Position numbers and translations under genes: made by a program. A DNA stretch of 64,000 bases from Streptomyces sp. NRRL F-4489 (GTDB lineage: Bacteria > Actinomycetota > Actinomycetes > Streptomycetales > Streptomycetaceae), in contig NZ_LLZI01000265.1 in the NCBI RefSeq assembly GCF_001509485.1, positions 56,382-120,381 of the forward strand. The letters are read 5' to 3'. Positions 33,193 to 42,255 of this stretch are shown here, in pieces. The notes beneath the pieces are model-generated. The model did no database searches, was not told the DNA's origin, and worked only from the letters and a program-made list of their open reading frames with translations. Within the stretch, counting starts at the first letter, position 1, and each line of letters begins with the position of its first letter.

Positions 33193-34278
33193 TCACGCCG
33201 GGAACAGGCCGGGCTGCCCGGCCCCGCCCGCCTGCTGCGGCGGCACCAGCCCCAGGTGCGCCCAGGCCGCGGGGGTCGCGATCCGCCCGCGCGGCGTCCG
33301 GGCCAGCAGGCCCTCGCGCACCAGGAACGGCTCGGCGACCTCCTCGACCGTCTCCCGCTCCTCCCCCACCGCGACCGCCAGGGTGGACAGGCCCACCGGG
33401 CCGCCGCCGAAGAGCTTGAGCAGCGCGGTGAGCACCGCGCGGTCGAGGCGGTCCAGCCCGCGGGCGTCGACCTCGTAGACGCCCAGCGCCCGCGCGGCGA
33501 CCTCGCGGGTGATCACGCCGTCGGCCTTGACCTGGGCGTAGTCGCGGACCCGGCGCAGCAGGCGGTTGGCGATCCGGGGCGTGCCCCGGGAGCGGCCGGC
33601 GATCTCCGCGGCGCCCTCGGGCTCTATCGCCACGTCCAGCAGACCGGCGGAGCGGTGGATGACGCGCTCCAGCTCGGCGGGGGCGTAGAACTCCATGTGG
33701 CCGGTGAAGCCGAACCGGTCGCGCAGCGGCGGCGGCAGCAGACCGGCCCGGGTCGTCGCCCCGACCAGGGTGAACGGCGGCAGCTCCAGCGGGATGGCGG
33801 TGGCGCCCGGGCCCTTGCCGACGATCACGTCGACCCGGAAGTCCTCCATCGCCATGTAGAGCATCTCCTCGGCCGGCCGGGACATCCGGTGGATCTCGTC
33901 GAGGAAGAGCACCTCGCCCTCCTGGAGGGAGGAGAGGATGGCCGCCAGATCGCCGGCGTGCTGGATGGCCGGGCCGGAGGTGATCCGGATCGGGGCGCCC
34001 ATCTCGGCCGCGATGATCATGGAGAGGGTGGTCTTGCCCAGACCGGGGGCGCCGGAGAGCAGGACGTGGTCGGCGGTGGCGCCGCGCGCGCGGGCCGCCT
34101 TCAGCACCAGGTCGAGCTGTTCGCGGACCCGCTCCTGGCCGACGAACTCCCCGAGGTCCTTGGGCCGCAGCGCGGCCTCGACGGCGGTCTCCTCACCGTC
34201 GGCGTCGGCCGCCACCAGCCGGTCGGCCGGGGCGCCGGCGGTCTCCTCGGCGGACGGTGCGGTGTCGTCCCAGTTCAC
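33193..34278 (-). CDS. ruvB: RuvB, Holliday junction branch-migration ATPase
   Basis: RuvB hexamers pump DNA through RuvA-bound junctions. The 361-residue protein has Walker [10 protein letters not shown], Walker [18 protein letters not shown], and a winged-helix C-terminus ([21 protein letters not shown]). The start is GTG at 34278. It lies 82 bases after ruvA. Confidence 0.96.
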   Translation of the reverse strand: MNWDDTAPSAEETAGAPADRLVAADADGEETAVEAALRPKDLGEFVGQERVREQLDLVLKAARARGATADHVLLSGAPGLGKTTLSMIIAAEMGAPIRITSGPAIQHAGDLAAILSSLQEGEVLFLDEIHRMSRPAEEMLYMAMEDFRVDVIVGKGPGATAIPLELPPFTLVGATTRAGLLPPPLRDRFGFTGHMEFYAPAELERVIHRSAGLLDVAIEPEGAAEIAGRSRGTPRIANRLLRRVRDYAQVKADGVITREVAARALGVYEVDARGLDRLDRAVLTALLKLFGGGPVGLSTLAVAVGEERETVEEVAEPFLVREGLLARTPRGRIATPAAWAHLGLVPPQQAGGAGQPGLFPA

Positions 34279-34360
34279 TGCGGATTGCCTCGCGGGGTCG
34301 GGGCGGCCGGGCCGCCTGCGTGGTCGTACGGTCGGGGGCGAAGGCGCGGGGCGGCGGCGC

Positions 34361-34981
34361 TCACCGGGCGCGGTTGAGCGTCTGCAGCGCCGCCTTCAGC
34401 AGCTGCGGGACCTGCGGGGTGCCGCCCGCGGCGGCGGCCGCCTCGGCCTGCGGCGCCACCGCGGCCACCGCCTCGTCGGCCTCCCGGGCGGCGTAGCCCA
34501 GGCCGACCAGCGCGGCCTGGAGCTGATCCTGCCAGCCGGCCGGCGCGGCGGCCCGCGCGGCCGGGCGGGCGCCGCCGGTGGGCGCGCCGAGCCGGTCCTT
34601 CAGCTCCAGCAGCAGCTTCTGGGCGCCCTTCTTGCCGATACCGGGCACGGCCGTCAGCGCCTTCTCGTCGCCGGTGGACACCGCCCGCCGCAGCGCGTCC
34701 GGGGAGTGCACCGCGAGCATCGCCTGGGCCAGCCGGGGGCCGACGCCGCTGGCGGTCTGCAGCAGCTCGAAGGTCTGCCGCTCGTCGTCGTCGGCGAAGC
34801 CGTAGAGGGTGAGCGAGTCCTCGCGCACGACGAGGGAGGTGGCCAGCCGGGCGGGCTCGCCGACCCGGAGGCCGGAGAGGGTGTCCGGGGTGCACTGGAC
34901 GGCCATGCCGATGCCGCCGACCTCGATGACGGCGGTGTCCGGTGCCAGGGCCGCGACCGGGCCGGAGACGAAGGCGATCAT
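34361..34981 (-). CDS. ruvA: RuvA, Holliday junction binding protein
   Basis: RuvA forms tetramers on junction DNA and loads RuvB. The 206-residue protein has an OB-fold ([32 protein letters not shown]), a helix-hairpin-helix region ([29 protein letters not shown]) and a flexible Ala-rich linker before the C-terminal domain III ([21 protein letters not shown]). Its ATG overlaps the ruvC TGA. Confidence 0.95.
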   Translation of the reverse strand: MIAFVSGPVAALAPDTAVIEVGGIGMAVQCTPDTLSGLRVGEPARLATSLVVREDSLTLYGFADDDERQTFELLQTASGVGPRLAQAMLAVHSPDALRRAVSTGDEKALTAVPGIGKKGAQKLLLELKDRLGAPTGGARPAARAAAPAGWQDQLQAALVGLGYAAREADEAVAAVAPQAEAAAAAGGTPQVPQLLKAALQTLNRAR

Positions 34982-35529
34982 CGGGTGCCCTTCAGGGTGC
35001 GTACGGGTACGGGGGTGCGGCGGGCGGCGGCCTGGGCCTGCTGAAGGCGGTTGACCGCGGGGGCGCGCCAGATGTGGCAGATGGCCAGGGCCAGGGCGTC
35101 GGCGGCGTCGGCGGGCCTGGGCGGGGCGGAGAGCCGCAGCAGGCGGGTGACCATCGCGCCGACCTGCGCCTTGTCGGCCCGGCCCGAGCCGGTGACGGCG
35201 GCCTTGACCTCGCTGGGGGTGTGCAGGGCGACCGGCAGTCCGCGGCGGGCGGCGCACAGCATGGCGACCGCGCTGGCCTGGGCGGTGCCCATGACCGTGC
35301 GGACGTTGTGCTGGCTGAAGACCCGCTCGACGGCGACGTACTCGGGGCGGTGGGTGTCCAGCCACTCCTCTATGCCGCGCTCGATCAGCACCAGGCGGTG
35401 CGCGGTGTCGGCGTCCGCCGGGGTCCGCACGACGCCGACGCCGGCCATCGTCAGCGGCCGCCCGGCCACCCCGTCCACCACGCCGATTCCGCACCGGGTC
35501 AGTCCCGGGTCCACCCCCAGCACCTTCAT
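34978..35529 (-). CDS. ruvC: RuvC, Holliday junction resolvase
   Basis: The 183-residue RNase H-fold nuclease cuts four-way junctions. It keeps the acidic residues: Asp7 in [12 protein letters not shown], the Glu in [10 protein letters not shown] and the Asp in [12 protein letters not shown]. It is the first of ruvC-ruvA-ruvB with an ATGA overlap to ruvA. Confidence 0.95.
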   Translation of the reverse strand: MKVLGVDPGLTRCGIGVVDGVAGRPLTMAGVGVVRTPADADTAHRLVLIERGIEEWLDTHRPEYVAVERVFSQHNVRTVMGTAQASAVAMLCAARRGLPVALHTPSEVKAAVTGSGRADKAQVGAMVTRLLRLSAPPRPADAADALALAICHIWRAPAVNRLQQAQAAARRTPVPVRTLKGTR

Positions 35530-35603
35530 CGGCCCCGCCCCTACCGTCGTTCGGTCGTGTGTTCCTTACGTTCCCGCAGGTTAGTCCCTGCCACTGACAA
35601 ACC

Positions 35604-35638
35604 GACGGGCCGGCGGGGTGTGTCCCCGCCGGCCCGTC
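35604..35638. terminator. Hairpin terminator after yebC
   Basis: A perfect 15-bp stem (35604-35618 with 35624-35638) with loop TGTGT lies just after the yebC stop on the minus strand and before the ruvC promoter region. Confidence 0.85.
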
Positions 35639-35662
35639 ACGACCGCGCGCCCGAAGCGCCGA

Positions 35663-36415
35663 TCAGGCGTCGACCTTGGCCATGACCTCGTCCGACACGT
35701 CGAAGTTGGCGAAGACGTTCTGCACGTCGTCGCTGTCCTCCAGCGCGTCGATCAGCTTGAAGATCTTGCGCGCGGCCTCTTCGTCCAGCTGGACCTGCAT
35801 GGTCGGGACGAAGTTGGCCTCGGCGGAGTCGTAGTCGATCCCGGCCTCCTGGAGCGCGGTGCGGACCGCGACCAGGTCGGTGGCCTCGCTCAGCACCTCG
35901 AAGGACTCACCGAGGTCGTTGACCTCCTCGGCACCGGCGTCCAGCACCGCGCCCAGCACGTCGTCCTCGGTCAGCTCGCCCTTGGGGACGATCACCACGC
36001 CCTTGCGGTTGAAGAGGTACGACACCGAGCCCGGGTCGGCCATCGAGCCGCCGTTGCGGGTCATGGCGACCCGGACGTCGGACGCGGCGCGGTTGCGGTT
36101 GTCGGTCAGGCACTCGATGAGCACCGCGACGCCGTTGGGGCCGTAGCCCTCGTACATGATCGTCTCGTAGTCGGCGCCACCGGCCTCCAGGCCGGCGCCG
36201 CGCTTGACCGCGGAGTCGATGTTCTTGTTCGGGACCGACTGCTTCTTCGCCTTCTGGATGGCGTCGTACAGCGTCGGGTTGCCCTCCGGGTCGGCTCCGC
36301 CCATCCGGGCCGCGACCTCGATGTTCTTGATCAGCTTCGCGAAGAGCTTGCCGCGCTTGGCATCGATCACGGCCTTCTTGTGCTTCGTCGTAGCCCATTT
36401 AGAGTGGCCGGACAT
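35663..36415 (-). CDS. YebC/TACO1-family protein
   Basis: YebC-family proteins bind ribosomes and help read difficult stretches (Pro-rich) and some act as transcriptional regulators. The 250-residue protein starts [22 protein letters not shown], the family signature, with a [19 protein letters not shown] motif and [13 protein letters not shown]. It lies 99 bases after pdxT, upstream of ruvC, as in many actinobacteria. Confidence 0.93.
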   Translation of the reverse strand: MSGHSKWATTKHKKAVIDAKRGKLFAKLIKNIEVAARMGGADPEGNPTLYDAIQKAKKQSVPNKNIDSAVKRGAGLEAGGADYETIMYEGYGPNGVAVLIECLTDNRNRAASDVRVAMTRNGGSMADPGSVSYLFNRKGVVIVPKGELTEDDVLGAVLDAGAEEVNDLGESFEVLSEATDLVAVRTALQEAGIDYDSAEANFVPTMQVQLDEEAARKIFKLIDALEDSDDVQNVFANFDVSDEVMAKVDA

Positions 36416-36514
36416 CCGCCTGTCTCCTTCGCGTAACCAACTTCAGAAAACGATCGCCCCAGATCCTACCGGGACGGCCGGCGCTCCCCCGAACTCCACC
36501 CCTTCGGGCAGGGC

Positions 36515-37120
36515 TTACGCCCGCTCGTCCGCGGCCGCGCGGACCATCTCCACGAAGAGCCCGTGGATGCGGTGGTCGCCGGTCAGCTCCGGGTGGAACG
36601 ACGTGGCCAGGACGTTACCCTGCCGCACGGCCACCGTGTGACCACCGTACGTCGCCAGGACCTCGGCGGCGGCGCCGACCGACTCGACCCAGGGGGCGCG
36701 GATGAAGACGCCCTCCACCGGGCCGCCGCCGATCCCCGCGACCTCGATGGCCGCCTCGAACGACTCGTTCTGCCGCCCGAAGGCGTTGCGGCGCACGATC
36801 ATGTCGATGCCGCCGAGGGTCTCCTGGTCGTCGCGGCCGTCCAGCAGCTTGTCGGCGACCATGATCATGCCGGCGCAGGTGCCGTAGACCGGCCGGCCGG
36901 CCCGGACGAACGCCCGCAGCGGCTCCAGCATGCCGAAGGCGACCGCCAGCTTGGACATCGTGGTGGACTCGCCGCCCGGGATCACCAGGCCGCCGATCTC
37001 CGCGAGCTCCTCGGGGCGGCGCACCGGGAGGGCCCGGGCGCCGGCGTCCGCGAGCGCCTTGACGTGCTCGCGGACGTCGCCCTGGAGCGCCAGCACACCG
37101 ATGGTGGGAGTGGTGCTCAT
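36515..37120 (-). CDS. pdxT: PdxT, glutaminase subunit of PLP synthase
   Basis: PdxT releases ammonia from glutamine and passes it to PdxS. The 201-residue class I amidotransferase has [12 protein letters not shown], the Cys nucleophile in YGTCAGMIM and the His-Glu in [10 protein letters not shown]. It lies 15 bases after pdxS. Confidence 0.96.
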   Translation of the reverse strand: MSTTPTIGVLALQGDVREHVKALADAGARALPVRRPEELAEIGGLVIPGGESTTMSKLAVAFGMLEPLRAFVRAGRPVYGTCAGMIMVADKLLDGRDDQETLGGIDMIVRRNAFGRQNESFEAAIEVAGIGGGPVEGVFIRAPWVESVGAAAEVLATYGGHTVAVRQGNVLATSFHPELTGDHRIHGLFVEMVRAAADERA

Positions 37121-37135
37121 CTCGTCGTCGCGTCC

Positions 37136-38047
37136 TTACCAGCCGCGGTTGGCGTAGCGCTCGGCCTCGGGCAGGGTGTCGCAGTTGATGCCGACCATGG
37201 CCTCGCCGAGGTTGCGGGAGACGTCCGCGATGACCTTCGGGTCGTCGTAGAAGGTGGTGGCCTTCACGATCGCGGCGGCGCGCTTGGCCGGGTCACCGGA
37301 CTTGAAGATGCCGGAGCCGACGAACACGCCCTCGGCGCCGAGCTGCCGCATCAGGGCCGCGTCGGCCGGGGTGGCCACACCGCCGGCGGAGAACAGCACG
37401 ACCGGCAGCTTGCCCAGCTCGGCGACCTCCTTGACCAGCTCGAACGGGGCGCGCAGCTCCTTGGCGGCGGCGTACAGCTCGTTGTTGTCGCAGCCGCGCA
37501 GCTTGGCGATCTCGCCCTTGATCTGGCGCAGGTGGCGGACCGCCTCGACGACGTTGCCGGTGCCGGCCTCGCCCTTCGAACGGATCATGGCCGCGCCCTC
37601 GGCGATCCGGCGCAGGGCCTCGCCCAGGTTGGTGGCACCGCACACGAACGGGGTGGTGAAGGCCCACTTGTCGGAGTGGTTGACCTCGTCGGCCGGGGTC
37701 AGGACCTCGGACTCGTCGATGTAGTCCACACCGAGGGACTGCAGGACCTGCGCCTCGACGAAGTGGCCGATACGGGACTTCGCCATGACCGGGATGGAGA
37801 CGGCGTTGATGATGCCGTCGATCATGTCCGGGTCGGACATCCGGGCCACGCCGCCGTCCTTGCGGATGTCGGCCGGGACCCGCTCCAGGGCCATGACGGC
37901 GACGGCACCGGCGTCCTCGGCGATCTTCGCCTCTTCCGGCGTGACGACGTCCATGATCACGCCGCCCTTGAGCTGCTCGGCCATACCGCGCTTGACGCGT
38001 GCGGTACCGGTCTCGGGGGACTGGGGCGTGGTGGGCGTGGTGGACAC
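37136..38047 (-). CDS. pdxS: PdxS, pyridoxal 5'-phosphate synthase
   Basis: PdxS builds PLP from ribose 5-phosphate, glyceraldehyde 3-phosphate and ammonia. The 303-residue TIM barrel has [34 protein letters not shown] with the catalytic Lys, and the conserved C-terminal [18 protein letters not shown] tail. GTG at 38047 follows GAGG by 5 bases. Because pdxST are present, PLP is made by the DXP-independent route. Confidence 0.97.
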   Translation of the reverse strand: MSTTPTTPQSPETGTARVKRGMAEQLKGGVIMDVVTPEEAKIAEDAGAVAVMALERVPADIRKDGGVARMSDPDMIDGIINAVSIPVMAKSRIGHFVEAQVLQSLGVDYIDESEVLTPADEVNHSDKWAFTTPFVCGATNLGEALRRIAEGAAMIRSKGEAGTGNVVEAVRHLRQIKGEIAKLRGCDNNELYAAAKELRAPFELVKEVAELGKLPVVLFSAGGVATPADAALMRQLGAEGVFVGSGIFKSGDPAKRAAAIVKATTFYDDPKVIADVSRNLGEAMVGINCDTLPEAERYANRGW

Positions 38048-38193
38048 GTTGACCTCACTCAATGCGGGTGGTTGCGCTTCGGCGCCTACATAACCGCTGG
38101 TGAGCGGCCCGGGGAAAGGGCCAATTGCAGGCCGGTGGCTTGTCCGGGACGCCGTCCCATCATCCGGACGCCGCTCTTCCGGTTCCCGTCCGG

Positions 38194-38742
38194 TCAGCTC
38201 CCTGAGGAGCGGTCGTCCAGCACCGCCGGCGGCTCGTCGTCCATCTCGAACGCCATCGGGAACGGCGCGTGCCCGGCCAGCCGCAGATAGCGGACCACCC
38301 GGTGGCGCCGGACCGCGCGCGCGGCCCGCACCGCGTCGTTGTGGAACCGCCGCGCCATCGGCACCCGCCGCACCGCCGCGGTCAGCTCCGCCACCGCCCG
38401 CTCCCCGCCCGGCGCCGCCCGCACCGCCGCCAGCTGCGCCTCCTCCGCGAACACCGCCCGCAGCGCCTGGCTCAGCTCGCTCTCCGCGACCTCGCGGTGG
38501 TCCTCCTCCGCCTCCCGCGCGTCGTGCGCGGCCTGGTAGAGCACGATGGACGCCGCCGGGTCCAGCACCCCCGACGTCCCCACCTCCTGCGCGACGGAGG
38601 CCCGCCGCAGCAGCTGGGCGTCGAGGGACGCCCTGGCGGCGTCGATCCGCGCGTGCAAACGGTCCAGGCGGCCGGCCGTCCAACTGAGGTAGACCCCGAC
38701 GAGGACGATCGCCGCGACGATCCAGAAAACGGTTGCGCTCAC
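38194..38742 (-). CDS. Membrane-anchored coiled-coil protein, LemA-like
   Basis: The 182-residue protein has one N-terminal membrane segment ([19 protein letters not shown]) followed by a long helical part ([40 protein letters not shown]) and a short acidic tail. The layout resembles LemA-like proteins, but I see no diagnostic motif. It lies 146 bases downstream of the pdxS start and ends at 38194; it is upstream of pdxS and probably separately transcribed. Confidence 0.7.
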   Translation of the reverse strand: MSATVFWIVAAIVLVGVYLSWTAGRLDRLHARIDAARASLDAQLLRRASVAQEVGTSGVLDPAASIVLYQAAHDAREAEEDHREVAESELSQALRAVFAEEAQLAAVRAAPGGERAVAELTAAVRRVPMARRFHNDAVRAARAVRRHRVVRYLRLAGHAPFPMAFEMDDEPPAVLDDRSSGS

Positions 38743-38761
38743 GCTCGGCGAGACTACCCGT

Positions 38762-39293
38762 ACGTTGTTGGCTGTCCCGCCGCGCGGGTTGCTGTTTCTT
38801 CGCGCCTGCGGCGCGTTGGGCCTCGCGCCTGCGGCGCGTTGGGTTGCGCCTTCGGCGCACCGGGTCCGCTGCGCGGGGCTGGTCGGCAGCGGTGCCGGGC
38901 CTGCGGGGCAGGGGGTGTCCGGACTGCTGTCGCTTTACGTCCGGACACCCCCTGCCCCGCAGACCCGTCCCCTCCCGAGGGGGTCAATTCTCCTGTCCAT
39001 TGGGGCCGTTCACGGTGGGCCGGTGCGGCCAGTGATCATTCACGGGCGCTCACCCTCAACGAGACGAGCAGCACCAACCCACTCACGCCAGCCCCCACGC
39101 ACCTGGAAACTGACCCCAACGGGAGAGGTCGGGTCTGCGGGGTGGGGGTATGCCGGACGTAAAGCGAAGCAGTCCGGCATACCCCCACCCCGCAGACCCG
39201 GCACCGCTGCCGAAAAGCCCCGCGCAGCGGAATCAAGCAATGCGCCGCAAGGCGCACACGAAACGCCCCCCGCGGCGGGAAACCCAACAACGT
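38762..39293. repeat. Gene-free block with two inverted copies of a palindrome-bearing repeat
   Basis: Two related units face each other. Unit A (about 38762-38968) contains a 24-bp perfect palindrome arm pair (38901-38924 with 38939-38962) around a 14-base loop TGCTGTCGCTTTAC. Unit B (about 39128-39293) has 29-bp perfect arms (39130-39158 with 39172-39200) around a 13-base loop GTAAAGCGAAGCA, which is the reverse complement of A's loop apart from one indel and one base. The flanking GTTGTTGG...CCCGCCGCG...CGCTGCGCGGGGCT...CGGCAGCGGTGCCGGG order in A is mirrored in B. The 578-base gap between genes (38743-39320) holds nothing else. Confidence 0.85.
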
Positions 39294-39320
39294 GGGAAGC
39301 GAGCCAAGCGCAGCGAACCG

Positions 39321-40436
39321 TCAGCCCGCAGCCGCGCCGGCGCCGGCGGTAACCGTCTCGTAGACGGCCAGAATGTCGGCCCCGACCGTCGCCCAGTCAA
39401 ACCTCCGCACGTGCCGGGCGCCCAGCCCACGCAGCTCGGCGAGCCGGGAAGGAGCCCCCAGAAGACGCACGGCCGCAGCGGCGAGCGCCTCCGCGCTCTC
39501 GTTGGCGAAGAGTTCGCCGGCCTCCCCTTGGTCGAGGACCTGAGCGAACGCGTCAAGGTCGCTGGCGAGGACGGCCGCGCCGGCGGACATCGCCTCGACG
39601 AGGATGATGCCGAAGGACTCGCCGCCGGTGTTGGGGGCGACGTAGAGGTCGACGCTGCGCAGCAGGCGGGCCTTGTCCTCGTCGGAGACCATGCCGAGGA
39701 ATTCGACCCGGGAGCGCAGCTCGGGGGGCAGGCCGGCGACCGCCTCGTCCTGGTCGCCGCGGCCGGCGACCAGGAGCCGGGCGTCGGGGACGGCGGCGAG
39801 GATCGCGGGGAGCGCCTTCATCAGGACCGGCAGGCCCTTGCGCGGTTCGTCGATCCGGCCGATGAAGCCGAGGGTGCGGCCCTGCCACTCGGGGCGGGGT
39901 TCGGCGCGGGCGAAGAAGTCGACGTCCACGCCGTTGGGGATGACCACCGCGTCGCCGCCGAGGTGCTCGACCAGGGTGCGGCGGGCGTACTCGCTGACCG
40001 CGATCCGGGCGCTGATCTTCTCCAGCGCGGGCTGGAGGATCGGGTACGCGGCGATCATGGCGCGGGAGCGCGGGTTGGAGGTGTGGAAGGTCGCCACGAT
40101 CGGGCCCTGCGCCGCCCAGCAGGCCAGCAGGCCCAGGGACGGCGAGGCCGGCTCGTGGATGTGCAGGACGTCGAAGGCGCCGTTCTGGAGCCAGCGGCGG
40201 ACCCGGGCGGCGGACAGGAAGCCGAAGTTCAGGCGGGCGACCGAGCCGTTGTACGGGACGGGGACGGCGCGGCCGGCCGGGACGACGTACGGGGGCAGCG
40301 GGGTCTCGTCGTCGGCGGGCGCCAGGACGGAGACCTCGTGGCCGAGGCGGATCAGGTGCTCGGCCAGGTCGCGGATGTGGAACTGCACGCCACCGGGGAC
40401 GTCCCAGGAGTACGGGCAGACGATGCCGATCTTCAC
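39321..40436 (-). CDS. pimA: GT4 glycosyltransferase, probable phosphatidylinositol mannosyltransferase
   Basis: PimA adds the first mannose from GDP-mannose to phosphatidylinositol on the cytoplasmic face. The 371-residue GT-B enzyme has the N-terminal PYSWDVPGGVQFHIRDLAEHL, HIHEPASPSLGLLA, VATFHTSNPRSRAMI, and the C-terminal nucleotide-sugar part GRIDEPRKGLPVLM and NTGGESFGIILVEAMSAG (EX7E). The neighbouring acyltransferase and PI-phosphate synthase support the PimA assignment. The start GTG overlaps the acyltransferase TGA (GTGA). Confidence 0.9.
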   Translation of the reverse strand: MKIGIVCPYSWDVPGGVQFHIRDLAEHLIRLGHEVSVLAPADDETPLPPYVVPAGRAVPVPYNGSVARLNFGFLSAARVRRWLQNGAFDVLHIHEPASPSLGLLACWAAQGPIVATFHTSNPRSRAMIAAYPILQPALEKISARIAVSEYARRTLVEHLGGDAVVIPNGVDVDFFARAEPRPEWQGRTLGFIGRIDEPRKGLPVLMKALPAILAAVPDARLLVAGRGDQDEAVAGLPPELRSRVEFLGMVSDEDKARLLRSVDLYVAPNTGGESFGIILVEAMSAGAAVLASDLDAFAQVLDQGEAGELFANESAEALAAAAVRLLGAPSRLAELRGLGARHVRRFDWATVGADILAVYETVTAGAGAAAG

Positions 40437-41365
40437 GCGCGGTCCCTTCCGGCCGCCGCGGCGCGGGGCTCCAGGTCGGCGAGCCAGAGGCGCTGGAGCA
40501 TGTGCCAGTCCTCGGGGTGGTCGGCGATGCCGGAGGCGAAAGCGTCGGCGAGTGCCTGGGTCATCCCGGCGGCCTTCTCGGCGCGGGTGCCGTTCTCGGG
40601 GACCGGGATCTCGGGGTGGACGCGGCCGCGCAGATACGGGCTGTCGTCGTACCAGAGGGTGACCGGCAGCAGCAGCGCGCCGGTGTGCAGCGCGAGCATG
40701 GCCGGGCCGGCCGGCATCTTGGCGGTCTCGCCGAAGAATTTCACCGGGATCCCGGAGTCGGACAGGTCGCGGTCGGCGACCAGGCAGACCAGGCCGCCGG
40801 CCCGCAGCCGCCGGGCCAGGGTGCCGAACGCGGCGCCGCCGGTGTGCGGCAGCACCTCCATGCCCAGGCCCTCGCGGTAGGCGACGAACCGGTCGTAGAG
40901 CGACTCGGGCTTGAGGCGTTCGGCGACGGTGGTGAACGGGACGCCGAGCTTGGTGGTGACCCAGACGCCGGCCAGGTCGTAGTTGCCCATGTGCGGCAGG
41001 GCCAGGACCACGCCGCGGCCGCTCGCCAGGCCCTCCTCCAGGTAGTGCACGTCCTGGGGGGTGAAACCGGCCTTTATCCGCTCCGGGCTCCACGCGGGCA
41101 GCCGGAAGGACTCCATCCAGTACCGCAGGTACGAGCGCATACCGGCCCGGGAGAGCGCGGCCAGCCGCTGCGGGGAGGCGTCCGGGACGACCCGGGCGAG
41201 ATTGGCCTCCAGGCGCTCGATGCCCTTGCCGCGGCGCCGCCAGGCGGCGTCCGCGAGCTGCCGGCCGAGCTGTGCGGCGACGCCCTCGGGCAGCCGTTTC
41301 ACGGCGCTCCAGCCCAGGCCGTACAGCCCGTCGGTCAGCTTGCCGGGGTCGATCAGTGTGCCCAT
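40433..41365 (-). CDS. Phosphatidylinositol mannoside acyltransferase (LpxL/HtrB family)
   Basis: The 310-residue protein has the HX4D active site HMGNYD and FFGETAKMPAGPAMLALHTGA typical of the LpxL-like/PatA family, which acylates the PIM mannose. The ATG at 41365 overlaps the pgsA stop (TGATG) and its stop overlaps the pimA GTG, so all three are coupled. Confidence 0.9.
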   Translation of the reverse strand: MGTLIDPGKLTDGLYGLGWSAVKRLPEGVAAQLGRQLADAAWRRRGKGIERLEANLARVVPDASPQRLAALSRAGMRSYLRYWMESFRLPAWSPERIKAGFTPQDVHYLEEGLASGRGVVLALPHMGNYDLAGVWVTTKLGVPFTTVAERLKPESLYDRFVAYREGLGMEVLPHTGGAAFGTLARRLRAGGLVCLVADRDLSDSGIPVKFFGETAKMPAGPAMLALHTGALLLPVTLWYDDSPYLRGRVHPEIPVPENGTRAEKAAGMTQALADAFASGIADHPEDWHMLQRLWLADLEPRAAAAGRDRA

Positions 41366-42018
41366 CAGCCGTTCCCCCCTTGTGCGACGGCGTCGGCCTC
41401 GGCCGACTCCCGGCGTACCGTCACCACGCGCTGGCCCAGGGTGACGGCGCTGCCCACCGCGACCACCCACAGGGCGATCGGCAGCAGGATCTGGATGCCC
41501 GGTACGCCGAACTTGTGCAGACCGGCGAAACCGCAGGCCACCAGCGAGATCACCAGCCGCTCGGCGCGTTCCACCAGCCCGTTGACGTTCACCGGCAGCC
41601 CGATGGCCTCACCGCGCGCCTTGGTGTACGAGACCACCTGGCCGCTGGCCAGGCAGAAGATCGCGACCGCGCAGAGCGCCAGGCTGTCGCCGCGCCCGGC
41701 GTACCACAGCGCCAGGCCGCCGAAGATCGCGGAGTCGGCGACCCGGTCGAGGGTGGAGTCCAGGAAGGCCCCCCACCGGCTGGAGCGGCCCAGCTGCCGC
41801 GCCATGTTGCCGTCGACCAGGTCGGAGAAGACGAACAGCGTGATCACGACCGTGCCCCAGAAGAACTCGCCCTGGGGATAGAAGACCAGGGCGCCGGCCA
41901 CCACACCGCCGGTCCCGACGAGGGTGACCGCGTCCGGGCTGACCCCCAGGCGGATGAGCAGGGCGGCGAACGGTGTGAGAACACGCGTGAAGAACGCACG
42001 CGCGTACGTGTTCAGCAT
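41365..42018 (-). CDS. pgsA: CDP-alcohol phosphatidyltransferase, probable phosphatidylinositol-phosphate synthase
   Basis: The 217-residue membrane protein has the CDP-OH-P motif D-X2-D-G-X2-A-R-X8-G-X3-D-X3-D, seen as DLVDGNMARQLGRSSRWGAF and LDSTLDR. Adjacent pimA and acyltransferase genes point to PI-phosphate synthase (from CDP-diacylglycerol and inositol 1-phosphate), as in mycobacteria. It heads the operon; divergent from the EF-G-like gene. Confidence 0.9.
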   Translation of the reverse strand: MLNTYARAFFTRVLTPFAALLIRLGVSPDAVTLVGTGGVVAGALVFYPQGEFFWGTVVITLFVFSDLVDGNMARQLGRSSRWGAFLDSTLDRVADSAIFGGLALWYAGRGDSLALCAVAIFCLASGQVVSYTKARGEAIGLPVNVNGLVERAERLVISLVACGFAGLHKFGVPGIQILLPIALWVVAVGSAVTLGQRVVTVRRESAEADAVAQGGNG

Positions 42019-42255
42019 GACCTTCCCGGAAAGTCGTTACGGGCCGCGCGGTCAAGGGGCCACCGGCTGGCCCATCGTAGCCAGGCGGCCGCGGGGCACC
42101 GCGAACGCATCGCGGCGGCGGGGTGCAACCGGCGGCGCGGGAAGGTGGCCGGCGGGCCCCTTGGGAGCGCTGGGCGCGTGTGCCACGTATGGACGCATCC
42201 TGAACCCGGTGGAAAGCTCGAATCACCGCAAAGTGTCGACCTGGAGGCGAGACAC

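Noticed and set aside
38733..39352. Several short frames inside the palindrome block
   Set aside because: They follow the repeat and have no ribosome-binding site or domain; the two strands both show frames because of symmetry.
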